From assembly GCA_000934385.1 (NCBI GenBank), contig KN880689.1:1-33268 (forward strand): a stretch of 33,268 nucleotides of DNA, written 5' to 3'. Shown piece after piece: positions 1 through 10,048 of the stretch (the stretch's first letter is position 1; every line of letters starts with the position of its first letter). The DNA is from Cylindrobasidium torrendii FP15055 ss-10 (Eukaryota > Basidiomycota > Agaricomycetes > Agaricales > Physalacriaceae). The position numbers and the translations under genes are program-made. The notes under the pieces are model-generated. The model was given only the letters and a program-made list of their open reading frames with translations. It was not told where the DNA came from and searched no databases.

Positions 1-396
1 GTGCAGTTCGGCAAGCGCCGAGTTGTCACGCCGGACTCACGGACCGCAATGCTCCTGGCGTGCCTTGCACAGAATATCGCCAGAATCATGATTCTGCAAA
101 ACGACCAAAATATCGCCAGAATACTGCAAGAATATCGGGTGCCGAACGGGCCCTAAAGTGGTACAGAAAAAAATGTGATAACTTTCAACATGCTTCTGTG
201 GACTGGGAGATTTGAATTTGAGACGAGTTTGCCTGGAGTTTTCACTTTCAGGATGCATTTTATGCTCACACGAGCATTGTTCTATCTGGAGACTGGGACT
301 GAGTCGTGATCGACATTGACGTAGGCTGCCGGCGGCCAATTTCGCATTTGAATGACATTGGTGCCGAACCCCGACGCGTCCCTCTCACTTACCACC
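1..396. other. Left flank upstream of the MDM35-like gene, with short repeats
   Basis: No coding region I can support. The stretch holds a 14-nt direct repeat (73-86 and 109-122) and a 16-bp perfect palindrome (81-96). The rest is presumably the promoter and 5' leader of the twin-CX9C gene starting at 397. Reading frames on the minus strand here are low-complexity shadows with no family resemblance. Confidence 0.5.
73..122. repeat. 14-nt direct repeat pair overlapping a 16-bp palindrome
   Basis: The unit AATATCGCCAGAAT occurs at 73-86 and again at 109-122, and a partial third copy (GAATATCG) follows near 130. The first copy runs into the perfect palindrome CAGAATCATGATTCTG at 81-96. Seen directly in the sequence; function unknown. 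It may be a protein-binding site array or a remnant of a mobile element. Confidence 0.6.
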
Positions 397-759
397 ATGG
401 CCGACTCACTTTCTGAAGCCTGCACGCCGCTCAAGCAGGCCTACGACACCTGCTTCAATGCCTGGTTTGAAGGATACCTCGAGCCCGCCGTCGCGGTGCG
501 CAACCAGCAGAACTCGCGTGAAGTATACGCCAAACAAAAGGCGGAGGAATTCGAAGCCAAGTGCGGGAAGTTGTGGGTATCTTATAAGAGCTGTATACAG
601 GTGCGTCACTGCCACTTTATACTCGGGAATAGTATGCTGACGAGGAGGCGTACATAGGGCGCTCTGAAGGAAAAAGGCATCGACGATATGTTGAAGCAGG
701 CTCGAGAAGAACATCCGCTGAAAGAAGCTGTACCTGTCCCGTCCTCTCCCTCAAAGTGA
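397..759 (+). CDS. MDM35: MDM35/TRIAP1-like twin CX9C mitochondrial intermembrane-space protein
   Basis: Two exons, 397-600 and 658-759, joined in phase 0, give 101 residues. Two CX9C pairs (C9/C19 and C56/C66) sit in two helices, the coiled-coil-helix arrangement of the UPF0203 (Mdm35/TRIAP1) family. In that family the four cysteines are oxidised by the Mia40 relay. The protein then partners Ups1/Ups2 (PRELI) to carry phosphatidic acid and phosphatidylserine across the intermembrane space. Length is typical. I chose the ATG at 397 because its context (ACCACCATGG) is strong and the family starts shortly before the first cysteine; an in-frame ATG at 352 would only add 15 low-complexity residues. 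The 57-nt intron is GTGCGT...TAG. Exon 2 encodes the charged helix and a Pro/Ser-rich tail. The next gene lies about 480 bp downstream on the same strand. The assignment is based on the cysteine spacing and the flanking residues. Confidence 0.9.
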
Positions 760-1240
760 AATGGAATATGTGTAATAATATAATGCTCTGTGCGTTGTGT
801 GCGTAGACAATAATGACATGCGTATACTGATTACCATCCAGCCTACCATACATGTGTACCAAATGTAATACCCGCTCGACTCAGCCAGTACCGCATGATG
901 AGCATTCGGTTTCTTACTGAGAGTTGCTTCGTAGATCTATTGTGCCCAAGTTCCGCTGACTGTACCACCTTCATTTGGCCTCGAAGCATTCCCAGTGTCC
1001 TCGCAAGCTTCGCAACGGTCCTTGCGGCCTCTTCACTCCTTGCGTGACAAATGAGGTAGCACCCCGTTGGCCCGATAGCTGTTCTTCAGGAATAGAGCTG
1101 GGGGTTCATGGTGCAAGCGCTTCTTGTCCTGCATCGCCATGTGGACCATGATCTTCCGCGTTGTGGGGGCGACTATAAAAACAGTGAGCCATGCACCTGG
1201 GGGAAGATAACGCCCTTCCTCCCTTTCCTATCCCCCTCCC
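760..1240. other. Intergenic region between the MDM35-like and carboxypeptidase genes
   Basis: It should carry the 3' end of the MDM35-like transcript and the promoter of the S10 carboxypeptidase. Apart from a TATA box at 1174-1181 I see no gene, repeat or RNA structure. Confidence 0.5.
1174..1181 (+). promoter_or_regulatory. TATA box of the carboxypeptidase gene
   Basis: TATAAAAA lies about 60 nt upstream of the ATG at 1241 in the right orientation. That spacing fits a short leader and a TATA-driven, probably regulated secreted-enzyme gene. The call rests on motif and position only. Confidence 0.55.
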
Positions 1241-3147
1241 ATGCCTTCACCTCTTCGCGTTCTGCTGCCACTTTTGTCTGTGGCTGCCTTGGTCAGCGCC
1301 GCGAGCCAAGGCCAAGTTCCTGTTGTCAATGGGGTATATGGCGGGGTGACCAACTCCACGACGTCGCCGCGGCCCTCCGCGTTGGCAAAGGTCGAGGCAA
1401 AGGCAAAGGCTGGCAGTGTGCGTATCACTGAGAATTCCGGCGTATGTGGTAAGTCTCTGGGTTGTCTCTGCGGGCTATGAACGGGATTCTCAAGCCTTGC
1501 GAAATAGAAACGACAGAAGGAGTGTATACTGCGTCGGGATATGTCGATGTCGCGGACGACAAGAGTATCTGGTGAGCAGTAGCCATGACGTTTCCCGCTC
1601 ATGTATCTCAGAGCGTCTTGAATAGGTTTTGGTATTTTGCGGCACGCAACGAGCCCGACACAGCACCGCTCGCACTCTGGTTTAATGGCGGAGTAAGTCT
1701 TGGTCGCTAGTGGGAGGCATGACATTGACATGAAACCGTCTAGCCTGGTAGCTCCAGCATGATTGGTCTCTTCCAAGAGCTGGGGCCATGCCGCATCAAG
1801 AACGACAGCTCGGACGTCGAATTGAACCCTTGGTCCTGGAATACCAACGCGAACCTTCTGTTCATTGATCAACCAGTAGGCGTCGGTTTTTCACACGGTA
1901 CCACCGAAGTGGGCACATCCCAAGAAGCAGCAGCCGATATCTGGACATTCATGCAGACGTTCCTTCGCAACGAGACGTTCAGCGAGCTGGCGAACCGGAG
2001 TCTTGCGATATGGACAGAATCGTATGGAGGGCATTATGGGCCAACGTTCGCGGCGCATTTCCTTGATCAGAATGATGCAATTGCGAATGGCACTGTTGAA
2101 GGCATTCCTTTGAATTTGCAGGTCCTTGGTGTCGGTGATGGATTGACTGTAAGTCAACTAACTACCATGACTGGGGGCTCTGGCACTGATGGCGTCGCTG
2201 CAGGAACCTCTCAGCCAATATCCTGGCTACATCGAATACGCGGCCTCAAACCCATACCACCAGCTCGTGGACAACGCTACCATCGCTGCTGCCAAAGAAT
2301 CCTGGAGCGAAAGCGGAGGATGCAAGTCGCAGGTACGCAGGTCCTTCTCCATCCACATTATACCTCATACTGACCAAAGTACTCGGCAGATTGAGGCCTG
2401 CTACGACAACGGCTCCGACGACGTCTGCTCCAGCGCACAGGACTTCTGCAACAACAACATCCTGAGCCCGCTCGGCGGCAACTGGGATGTGTACTACGTG
2501 CGGACTGAGAACCCTGACCCGTACCCTGCGGATTTCACTACCTACATCGACTCGGTCGCAAGGACTATTGGCGCGGAGTCTACATGGCAGTTCACGAACT
2601 ACGACGTTTACAGCAATTTTGCGGCCACGGGAGATTGGATGAGGAACTCGGGGATTGATCTCGCGAAAGTGGTCAATGCGGGTGTGAGGACGCTGGTGTA
2701 TTGTGGTGATGCGGTACGGTTTCTTGGGTTGTTGGTACCCTGCCGGGAGATGCTCATGCCGTTTGAATTTTCAAGGATTACATTTTGAACTATCCTGGAA
2801 TTGAGGCGATGGTGGGTCCCTTCAATGAAAAGGTCTCGAATGATACTAACGAAGTTGTAGCTAGACAACCTTGGAACGAAATTCAGCGACGACTGGGCAT
2901 CGCAGGAGCTGAGCCCGTACGTTGTAAACGGCGAAGAGACTGGTCTTTACAAGAATGCCGGAACACTGTCGTACTTGAGAGTCTACGGCGCTGGACACGA
3001 GGTTCCTGCATACACGGTGAGCATTCAAGTGTTAAGGCTCTTTGGCGATCGCTGATTGTGGTATAGTGGGGAGACCTTGAAGTTGGTGAAGCTGCTTTCC
3101 AAATGTTTACGCAGATCATGTCGGACGCAAGCCTGTCCTCGACTTAG
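1241..3147 (+). CDS. Secreted serine carboxypeptidase, peptidase family S10
   Basis: Nine exons (1241-1448, 1508-1571, 1626-1692, 1744-2148, 2204-2332, 2390-2713, 2776-2811, 2861-3016, 3067-3147) join with consistent phases into 489 residues. Residues 1-20 are a signal peptide ending in VSA. The S10 landmarks are all present: WFNGGPGSSS (oxyanion region, split by an intron after the first two Gly), nucleophile Ser206 in ESYGGHY, Asp398 in CGDAD and His457 in GAGHEVP. Family members remove C-terminal residues from peptides at acidic pH. This one is probably secreted or vacuolar, since there is a signal peptide, several N-glycosylation sequons and a Cys-rich middle (around residues 300-325), and no C-terminal anchor is visible. 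Length is normal for the family. It converges on the chitinase gene, with 391 bp between the stop codons. The exact processing site and substrate preference cannot be read from the sequence. Confidence 0.93.
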
Positions 3148-3538
3148 GGCGCCGTCGTTTGTTGGATAACACGGAAATCGACTTTTCGCACAGACTATAC
3201 ATTGAACGTGTAACTACCTCCTCATTGTAAAATTGTACATGCCTCTGGACTTCGTAGAAAATGGCAAACGTAGATATTCAACTTCTATGCTTTGCTTCAA
3301 GTGACTGTCTTCTATACAGCAGACATTGGCCGAACTTTCCAGGTAAGCACAGTACTTATCTTCTCCAGTAGTCAGAGGACCAGGACCATGTAGCAAGTAC
3401 ACAAACCCTTGAGCACTCCAAAAAAAGTCGATTTCGTTTTAAACATATAAATAGCTTCAAAATACACCAGAATAAAGACAGACATAATGTGGTGAGTACA
3501 ACAAACAATCATCCCAGACGACCTTGGGAGTATATTAA
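3148..3538. other. Intergenic region between convergent carboxypeptidase and chitinase genes
   Basis: Contains the 3' untranslated regions of two convergent genes. AT content rises around 3415-3490, as expected for polyadenylation regions. A TATAAATA at 3446-3453 is present but points into the antisense of the chitinase, so I do not treat it as a promoter. Confidence 0.5.
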
Positions 3539-4939
3539 TCAATCGTGGGCTGAGCGAAGCTTGAACATTCCATGGCGCTTCGCAGCACCAGTGGGAGCAG
3601 CCATCTTGTCAGTGATATGCCGCGAGTCCGTCGCTGTGGCCGGGAACGTCTCCGCAGGCGACATCGCAGCCTGGGTGACAATCGACGTGCCATTCGAAGA
3701 CAGCGCGCCCTTCACGGTCTGGTCGATACGGCCATTCGCCCACGCCTGCGACGCATCCCAGAACATCACACCACCAAACGAGGTGTAGTTGTCGCGGGTC
3801 TCGACGGCGATGTTGGAGAGCGTGGTGGCGTCGACGTAGCCAGAACCAGCAGCGGTCGAAGAGGCGGGAGCACCGATGAAGATCTTCACGTCCTTGTTGG
3901 GAGAGGTGTTCTTGGCCCAGTCGTCCCACTGCGCATAGTTCCACGCGTTCACATTATCGTAATTCTGAAGGCCACAGAAGTTGTTGTAAAACTGCAAGGG
4001 TTTTGTTAGCACAAAGAAGGGATGGGAGGGATGTATGCGTACTTGGACATAGATGGCATCCATCTCAACCGCGTTGATGACCTCGCCGAGATAGGCGTCG
4101 GGGAAGACACATTGGGGAGCAGCGCTCAGGTATGCCCTTCAGGTCATTTAGACAAGATCGTCTCGTGTAGCGCGTTCGTGGGACTCACGATCCTCCAGCA
4201 TCTGTTGCGATGGACTTGAGCTTCTTAGCAAAAGCCGCGAAACCAGCACTGGATCCACCCTCGATGTCGAGGTCCACGCCGTCGATGACAGCGTCACCAA
4301 AGGGACGGACATCGCTACACACAATCCAGAGTCAGAAGCGAATCTCGGACGGAAATTGTCGTATATACCTCTCACCGCCCATGAAGACATTCCAGATAGT
4401 CTCAGCAAAAGCTTCTGCCTGAGCATCGTCGGTGAAGGTAGCCGCTCCAGTAGCGCCCCCAAGAGAGAGGGTAACAAGCTTGCCCTTATCCTGGCAAGTC
4501 TTGATATCCTCTGCCATGAAGGAGCAGTCAGGGAGTGCTGTTCCATTGATCACCGGATTGTCGACATTGTTGCAAGACTTTCATGTAGGTGTCAGTCATG
4601 CCTGGCAACGAAAGAACAATGCCTGCGTACGTTTGCCAGGTTGATCTCTGGGAGGTCTCCAGTCGAGAAGAACACGTTCAAGAAGGCGAGGGGGAGCACA
4701 TTGACAGTGTCGTCGTCGCAGTACGTGGAGAGATTCTTTTGCCAGCCAGCCGTGTCGGAATTGGCAGCGCCGTAGGAGTTTTGTCCCCAATACACCACGA
4801 CCTAGGAAAGACGTCAATATCCCAAATTCAACAAGGAGGACGGAGAACGAACGTTGTCGGTGGCATCAGCATCGTAGGCCGCGACCGACGAAGCGGCGAT
4901 GACCACAGCGGCGGTGGCAAGGGAAAACGAGGTGACCAT
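3539..4939 (-). CDS. Secreted GH18 chitinase, class III type without binding module
   Basis: Six exons on the minus strand (4939-4853, 4801-4631, 4577-4369, 4314-4189, 4136-4043, 3991-3539) join into 379 residues. Residues 1-21 form a signal peptide ending in VAA. The GH18 catalytic motif [10 protein letters not shown] has the acid/base residue at Glu174. Other family blocks are VVYWGQN near the N-terminus, LSLGG before the catalytic strand, SAAPQC, and [10 protein letters not shown] near the end. These are typical of hevamine-like fungal and plant chitinases, which hydrolyse chitin with retention of configuration. After the barrel there is only a short Ser/Thr/Ala-rich tail; there is no carbohydrate-binding module, Ser/Thr linker or GPI signal, so it is probably a soluble wall-remodelling or secreted enzyme. 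The donor of exon 3 (GTATAT) was chosen because it restores the conserved RPFGDAV block in frame. Confidence 0.93.
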
Positions 4940-6167
4940 CTTGTACGAAAAGAAAGAAGGCGAAGACTGAAGCGCTTCAAAGGAAAGTGAAAGTGGAATG
5001 GGAAGAGGAGATGCTCAAGCCAAAGAAGGCTGCAGTGTGAAGAAACTCAGGAAAGATAGGCATTGGGCTTTATATACCATTGCAGACTCGTCAAAGAAGC
5101 ATTGATAATGTATTGTACTGAATTCGGATTTAGACACCTCCCTACCTCGTAGCGCTGAGCAGTTCCACGACAGCGTCCCTCATGTGCACAGATGAGTGGT
5201 ATCTATGCAAAGATAGAGGATACTCCCTGCGTTCTTCACCCCCCATTCCCAATCTCGCACGTGGATTAAGAAACACAGACGTGTGGTTCGCAGCCTCTTT
5301 TGGAAGTGAAGCAGAGCGTCATGCGCTGGAGCTCCAAGAAAACCTGGTTTGAGAGATCACGACGGACGTCCACCACAAGGGAGTCAACTCTTGAACCAAG
5401 CACTCACTGGCCCCAGCTGCGCACTTCTGACAACTTCTGCACAACATCGTCCAATAATGGACGCCTGCTCGAACAACTGTGCTCGACGTCCAAGTGTTCG
5501 TTTACCGCGTTGCTACGAAGGTCGGCTACCGAAGTGGCCGGGCCAATGTAGGAGATTATCAAGAAACCTCAATGGTTCTTTGGATTGACTAGGCCACAAA
5601 GGTGTATGTCAGACGAGGCGTACTGATGATATCTCTTTCTTTAGCCATTGACCCATACTTGCCAGTCCGTTTGCGTTGTGCGCCCTCCTAGGTTATGTTC
5701 ATCCAGCCAGCTCAACCATACTGTATCAGTCAAGCCAGACGTACATAACAGCCGATTCGAGACTTGGCGGCGGAAATCAACAGGAAACGAAGTCTTGCAT
5801 CTAGATCTTGCTGTGGTTATGTTAGAGAAGAGATGTCAGGAAGGATGTTAATGAACGAGGTCGTCGTCTTCAGAACAGCAGCGTGGCCTTTAGTTTCAAC
5901 CTCAACTTCGTCTTCTCGATTGTCTCCTTCGCCTGAAGGATGATAGGGCGTAGGAAAGGCAACTTTATTCAGATTCGTAGTGCGACATGGACCATTGCAG
6001 AGTGCATGCTCAGTTCATATCCAAAGGAAGGCTGGTCATCCAATTTCGAATATAAATACAGTCTGTCTCGACGGGGTAAGAAACAACGACGCACATAACG
6101 CTAACAGACGCACCGTGTAAAGGAAGAAAGAAATGGGAGGAAGGGGGACCGTCGCTTCCGGGAAGCA
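4940..6167. other. Long gene-poor region upstream of the chitinase
   Basis: About 1.2 kb with no gene I can support. The left end is the chitinase promoter, with a TATA box at 5069-5076. Short open frames around 5300-5590 and 5650-5850 show no family features, signal peptide or splice logic. A TATAAATA at 6051-6058 on the plus strand has no convincing gene after it. The right end is the 3' region of the DUF1748 gene. Confidence 0.45.
5069..5076 (-). promoter_or_regulatory. TATA box of the chitinase gene
   Basis: TATATAAA reads on the minus strand 130 nt upstream of the chitinase ATG. Orientation and distance suit a core promoter. Motif-based call only. Confidence 0.5.
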
Positions 6168-6458
6168 TCACTCCTTGCGCTTGAAGTACGACGTACTCAT
6201 AGCCCTCATCTGCACGATATCAAATATCGTCTCCCCCGCACCCAAGAACTTCTCCGCCACCCCGCGGAACGTCGAGTCTTCTATTAGAGACGTGTCCGGG
6301 CTGCACCAACCAAACACTTCATATCAGCGAGATGGACACAACGGCCGAGAGGATAGGATAACGCACGCGAACCCACTGGACCGCCGTATGCCTGCGAATA
6401 TGGTCGAGAGCAGGACAGCATCGAAGCTGTAGTGGACGAGTCTTCCTATAATCGCCAT
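6168..6458 (-). CDS. DUF1748 family microprotein
   Basis: Two short exons on the minus strand, 6458-6367 and 6300-6168, with a 66-nt intron (GTGCGT...CAG, phase 2), give 74 residues. Neither exon stands out as a long reading frame, so the gene is easy to miss. The product starts MAIIGRLVHYSFDAVL and continues with a hydrophobic helix, then AGIRRSSGF, a KFLGAGE block and a C-terminal YFKRKE. This order matches the conserved fungal DUF1748 family (small uncharacterised proteins, one of them in budding yeast), where H-Y-x-x-D-A and L-G-x-G-E are invariant as I recall them. No function is established; a membrane-associated helix near residues 12-25 is likely. The open frame reading through on the opposite strand has no such features. 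Confidence 0.85.
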
Positions 6459-7388
6459 TGGTGTGTTGGTGGTTGCCCGAGGGATGTGGAGTGCACAGTA
6501 GTTATAGCGTTCTTCTGCGCCGAACCAGGACGCAAGAGATGCTCGTAAATGGGCAAGGGCTTCGGCAGCGAACGGCAGATCATGATGCGTCTAAGCGGCA
6601 CGATCATCCGTCGGCACACGAGTGACGATATATTGACCAAGACAACCTCAATTCAAGAGAACGATGCTATCTCGCTACAAGATACCGAGCATCTGAGCCA
6701 AAATCATGACCCATGTCTTCTCCCTGCACCTGCGCCGTTGACGCTTGTCGATACATATTCCGAATCCCATATCCAAGCCAAACTACTCATATACAGTACC
6801 ATGTAATGGCCCAACCTACCCTGCAAGGAGCCTCTAAGTGCCACGTCTACTAGACTAGTACTAGTACTTGTAGGACTCTGCGTGAACTACCTCAGGGCAG
6901 CCTGGCAACCTACAGGCCCTTGACCTTGCGATGCGCGAGAACGACCGCGCGCATGCCAACACGCCAGCACACTGCGATCGTCGAGGAACAAAGATAAGCA
7001 ACAACGCCGCTCGATTTGAAGCCATCACCGAACAAAGCATTGGATTTCGGCGACTTGAGCGGCTTCAACGAAGCCTTCCCTTAGCGAGTTACCCCGACAT
7101 TCGTCCCACACAGCACAATAATTATCACACAAGTCGTAGAGTTGCATTGGGAACTAACATAAGGTAAATCCCACCTCGTAGCAAGCGTGAAGAGAGTAAT
7201 TAGAACAAACAAATGTGCTAAAAAATCAAGGAAGTCGTTAAAGGCCTACTGAATTTTTTTTGCCGATAAAAAGAAATTGTTCTGGTACAAGAGACCTGGG
7301 TATGATCGCGGAAAACCGAAATGTCTCGAGCGGGCAAAGGAGAAACAGTGTAATAAAAGGTCCAGGGGGTGGTGGTGTTGTTGAGCGT
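6459..7388. other. Gene-poor region between the DUF1748 and GPI-type genes
   Basis: About 930 bp upstream of the DUF1748 gene and downstream of the Ser-rich surface protein gene. I see no supported gene. A short palindromic stretch, ACTAGTACTAGT, lies near 6855. A frame at 6931-7167 has no recognisable domain. AT content increases around 7200-7270, next to the 3' end of the GPI-type gene. Confidence 0.4.
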
Positions 7389-8420
7389 TTAAGCCAGGAG
7401 GGCCATCATGGCGACACCGGCTCCAACGATACCGCCGACGGAGAACTGGACGTGGCCAGCAGCGTCGGGGGCAGAGCTGGAGGACGAGCTGGCGGCAGAG
7501 CCGCTGGCAGTTCCGGTCGAGCTGCTGCTGCCAGTCGAGCTCCTGCTGGTGCTAATGATAAAGGCTATCAGACTTCGGTCCACGCGAGATCAACCAGAAG
7601 CGTACGTGAAGCGGGAGGTGCTGCTGCTGGTTGCAGAGGTCGCGGACGAGGCGGAAGAGGACGACGCGCTGGTGGTAACCGCAGTCGTAGACGCTGCGGA
7701 CGAGGTGGGCACAGAGCTAGCAGAGCCGCTGGAGGAGGCAGAGGCAGAGCCGGAGGCGGAGCTGGAGGTCAAGCAAGAGTCATCTTCGATGGATTTAGTA
7801 CATATGTCGGCCAAGTCAACAACAATGCTTACCACCGCCGGAAGTGACAGTGATGATGCCGGTCTGGTAGATGGCACCGGTGGACGTGCGCATGTTGAAG
7901 ACAATCTGCTCGTCTGCGTTTGACGTGAGCGATGGAACATGCCATTGTGTGTGTGAAAGACTTACTGGCTGCCTCGGTGACGGTGTAGGTGTAAGAACCT
8001 CCGCTGTGGGAGCCAAGGTTGTGGATGGTAGCACCAGAGGGGGCGGAACCTGCGGTGATGCTGCGAAGGGATGTCAGCAAGTGTACGGGAGGATGGTGTC
8101 GAAATTAGCTTACAACTGCGGTCTAAGGTAAGCCGACGCGGGTCAGCGGGTGAGAACATTGAGCAGACATACCAGGGTGACATCGCCGTCTGGATAAGGT
8201 GGTTAGAGGAATGTGGTTGAGCAGAGACCGAAGGCAGACGTACCAACGCCAGTCCAGGTCAAGAGCGTGGGCGCGCATTGCTCGAGGTTGGAGCTGTGGT
8301 TGTCGGATAAGCCGGCTGGGAAGCGAACGTCGAGCAGCTGACTCACGGGGTGTTCAAAGTCTGAGCGACAACGCTGCCAATGAACGCGGCGGCGGAAAGA
8401 ACGGCGAGAGCGGCACGCAT
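7389..8420 (-). CDS. Ser-rich secreted, probably GPI-anchored surface protein
   Basis: Minus-strand gene with seven well supported exons (8420-8347, 8293-8244, 8189-8173, 8060-7966, 7913-7833, 7783-7606, 7551-7389), about 219 residues. A signal peptide (residues 1-20, ending VVAQ) is followed by a beta-rich module starting TLNTPSNLEQC and containing LLTWTG and GGSYTYTVTEAA. This layout resembles the basidiomycete Ser/Thr-rich GPI family with an N-terminal Ig-like or Kre9/Knh1-type domain. Next come a long Ser/Ala/Thr linker and a hydrophobic C-terminus ending MMALLA, as in GPI signals. One join is unresolved: between 8173 and 8060 canonical sites give a 9-nt exon (8122-8114) that breaks the frame, while an extra 2 nt (mod 3) would restore it. 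The role is probably structural at the cell wall. Ligand and enzyme activity cannot be inferred. Confidence 0.8.
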
Positions 8421-10048
8421 GTTGGCTTGAATTGCTGGCTGGACGAGGGGCAAATTGCAGTGGTGGTGAAGCGCAAAGAGACAAAATCTGCGCAGTGCCG
8501 GCAAAATAAGGTCTCGGCAAGCCCAATTCCAGAACGATCGACACCAGAAACGGAATGCAGTCGCCGGAAATAAACAGGGACGCAGCAGATGGCCATCCAC
8601 CGAGTGCTTTGCGGAGAGGGGAACAATCTGTGATGCGTAGTTTCGTCGTCGTCGACGACGATAGCAACAGGTCCAGCCCGCTTTCTCTCTCTCACGACCG
8701 TCGACGTCGTTGACACCGATCGTCGGCCTTTCCAGGAGTGACATTTATCTGGATAGATATCACTTGCAATTGCAGTCTAGCTACTGCTGCGAGACATGGG
8801 GATAAATGCCCTACTCTTTCGAACTTACTCGCCGAGCCAAGGCAGGCCAAGGCCGAGCTGCTTTCAGCACTTTCGCAGCCTTTTGCTCATCACAAGAGCC
8901 ATGTGGAATTCCATTGTTCGCGGTCACGAGGGGTAACAAACAACACAAACACACCCGCTTCCCGCATAGTTCATCACAACCAACTAGTGCGAACTCGGTC
9001 AAGGCTGCGATCCACAGTCGAATTCGAACTCAGCCCGTGCACGCCCCAGAATAAATAATACATATTACAGAGTGCTTCGTTTACGAAACCACGCATCATA
9101 TCGCGCAGGTCCATCTAAAATGGTCCTCCCCCGAGCCACACATGGCATCTTCTCGCCGCCAAATGAAATAAACATATCTTCTGGGCTGCCTCTTGCCTCC
9201 ACGAACATGGAGTCGGCACATACCCACGAGGAGTGATGCGTCCGCCTCATTTCACTAGCTTGCTGACGCGTACGCGGAACCTCGTCTTTCCGCCTCTTGA
9301 CTCCTCAAAAATGGCACTATGCTGTATCCAGCACGTACATCACGCACCCTGGAGTCGTGGGAAGCGTCAGCCTCAACCTTTTACTGTATATGCTAAACCT
9401 TTCGAAGAAAATTATGGCTCCAACGAAGGCACTAGTCCTTGTCGACTCCCATACATGGTGCAGCTTGACATAGGCCGCCGACTGCTGTACGACTGAGATG
9501 CGGACACGGCCTCCAGCCATTCGCCGACGGGTTCGCGTTCTGCACAAAGCCGTCAATTCCGCTTGTTGGATCGCGCTACATACATGATCCCAATTAAGTT
9601 GGACTAAGTAAATAGAGTATAACAACGAAGCGATGCCCGTGTTGTAAATTGCACCTATATCAAAGCGTTGTATCACCGTGGCTGCGTTCGCAGAGGCAAA
9701 ATGAACTAGGCAAGGCATCGGGCATACCTAACTGCGTCCTCTTTAATCAGCGCTCAGCTTCCAGCAAACTTACGCTTGATGCATCTTGGAGTACTTACTC
9801 GCAAAAGCAGCTCGAAGACGCATGTACTATATGCTTCTAAATTCCGAGCTACAAGATACCTATGCTCGAACTCACTCGCCTCATGATTGTGCAGGGCAGG
9901 GCAGCATCACACATCATGCTGAGGGTAGCAACAAGATAGATCATAGCACCCAATAAAGAGTCATCAAAACGTCCTGAACGCGCAAAGACATAATTATATC
10001 TACACAACGAAGATCCAAAATAGAAGAAACCACCTGGGAACGATGAAC
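8421..10048. other. Long gene-poor region between the GPI-type and SH3 genes
   Basis: About 1.6 kb. The left part is the promoter of the GPI-type gene and the right part the 3' region of the SH3 gene. Several open frames exist, but only one on the minus strand (9065-9250) looks protein-like; it is listed separately with low confidence. No repeats or RNA genes were recognised. Confidence 0.4.
9065..9250 (-). CDS. Possible small hypothetical protein or terminal exon
   Basis: A 61-codon frame on the minus strand whose C-terminal half (FISFGGEKMPC, then RYDAWFRKRSTL) has a balanced, protein-like composition unlike the neighbouring frames. I do not recognise the family. No convincing upstream exon, promoter motif or signal peptide was found. 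It may be the last exon of a decayed or undetected gene, or chance. Confidence 0.2.
   Translation of the reverse strand: MRRTHHSSWVCADSMFVEARGSPEDMFISFGGEKMPCVARGRTILDGPARYDAWFRKRSTL

Noticed and set aside
3446..3500. TATAAATA followed by an ATG and a donor-like GTGAGT on the plus strand
   Set aside because: It points into the antisense of the chitinase exon and no acceptor leads to a protein-like frame; more likely an AT-rich 3' region.
6051..6432. TATAAATA and a 99-codon plus-strand frame at 6133
   Set aside because: The frame overlaps the DUF1748 gene on the other strand, which has the conserved product; the plus-strand product is unrecognisable.
7260..7923. Long plus-strand frames rich in Gly/Arg or Glu/Ala opposite the GPI-type gene
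   Set aside because: They are shadows of Ser codon runs on the minus strand; composition is extreme and there is no start context or domain.
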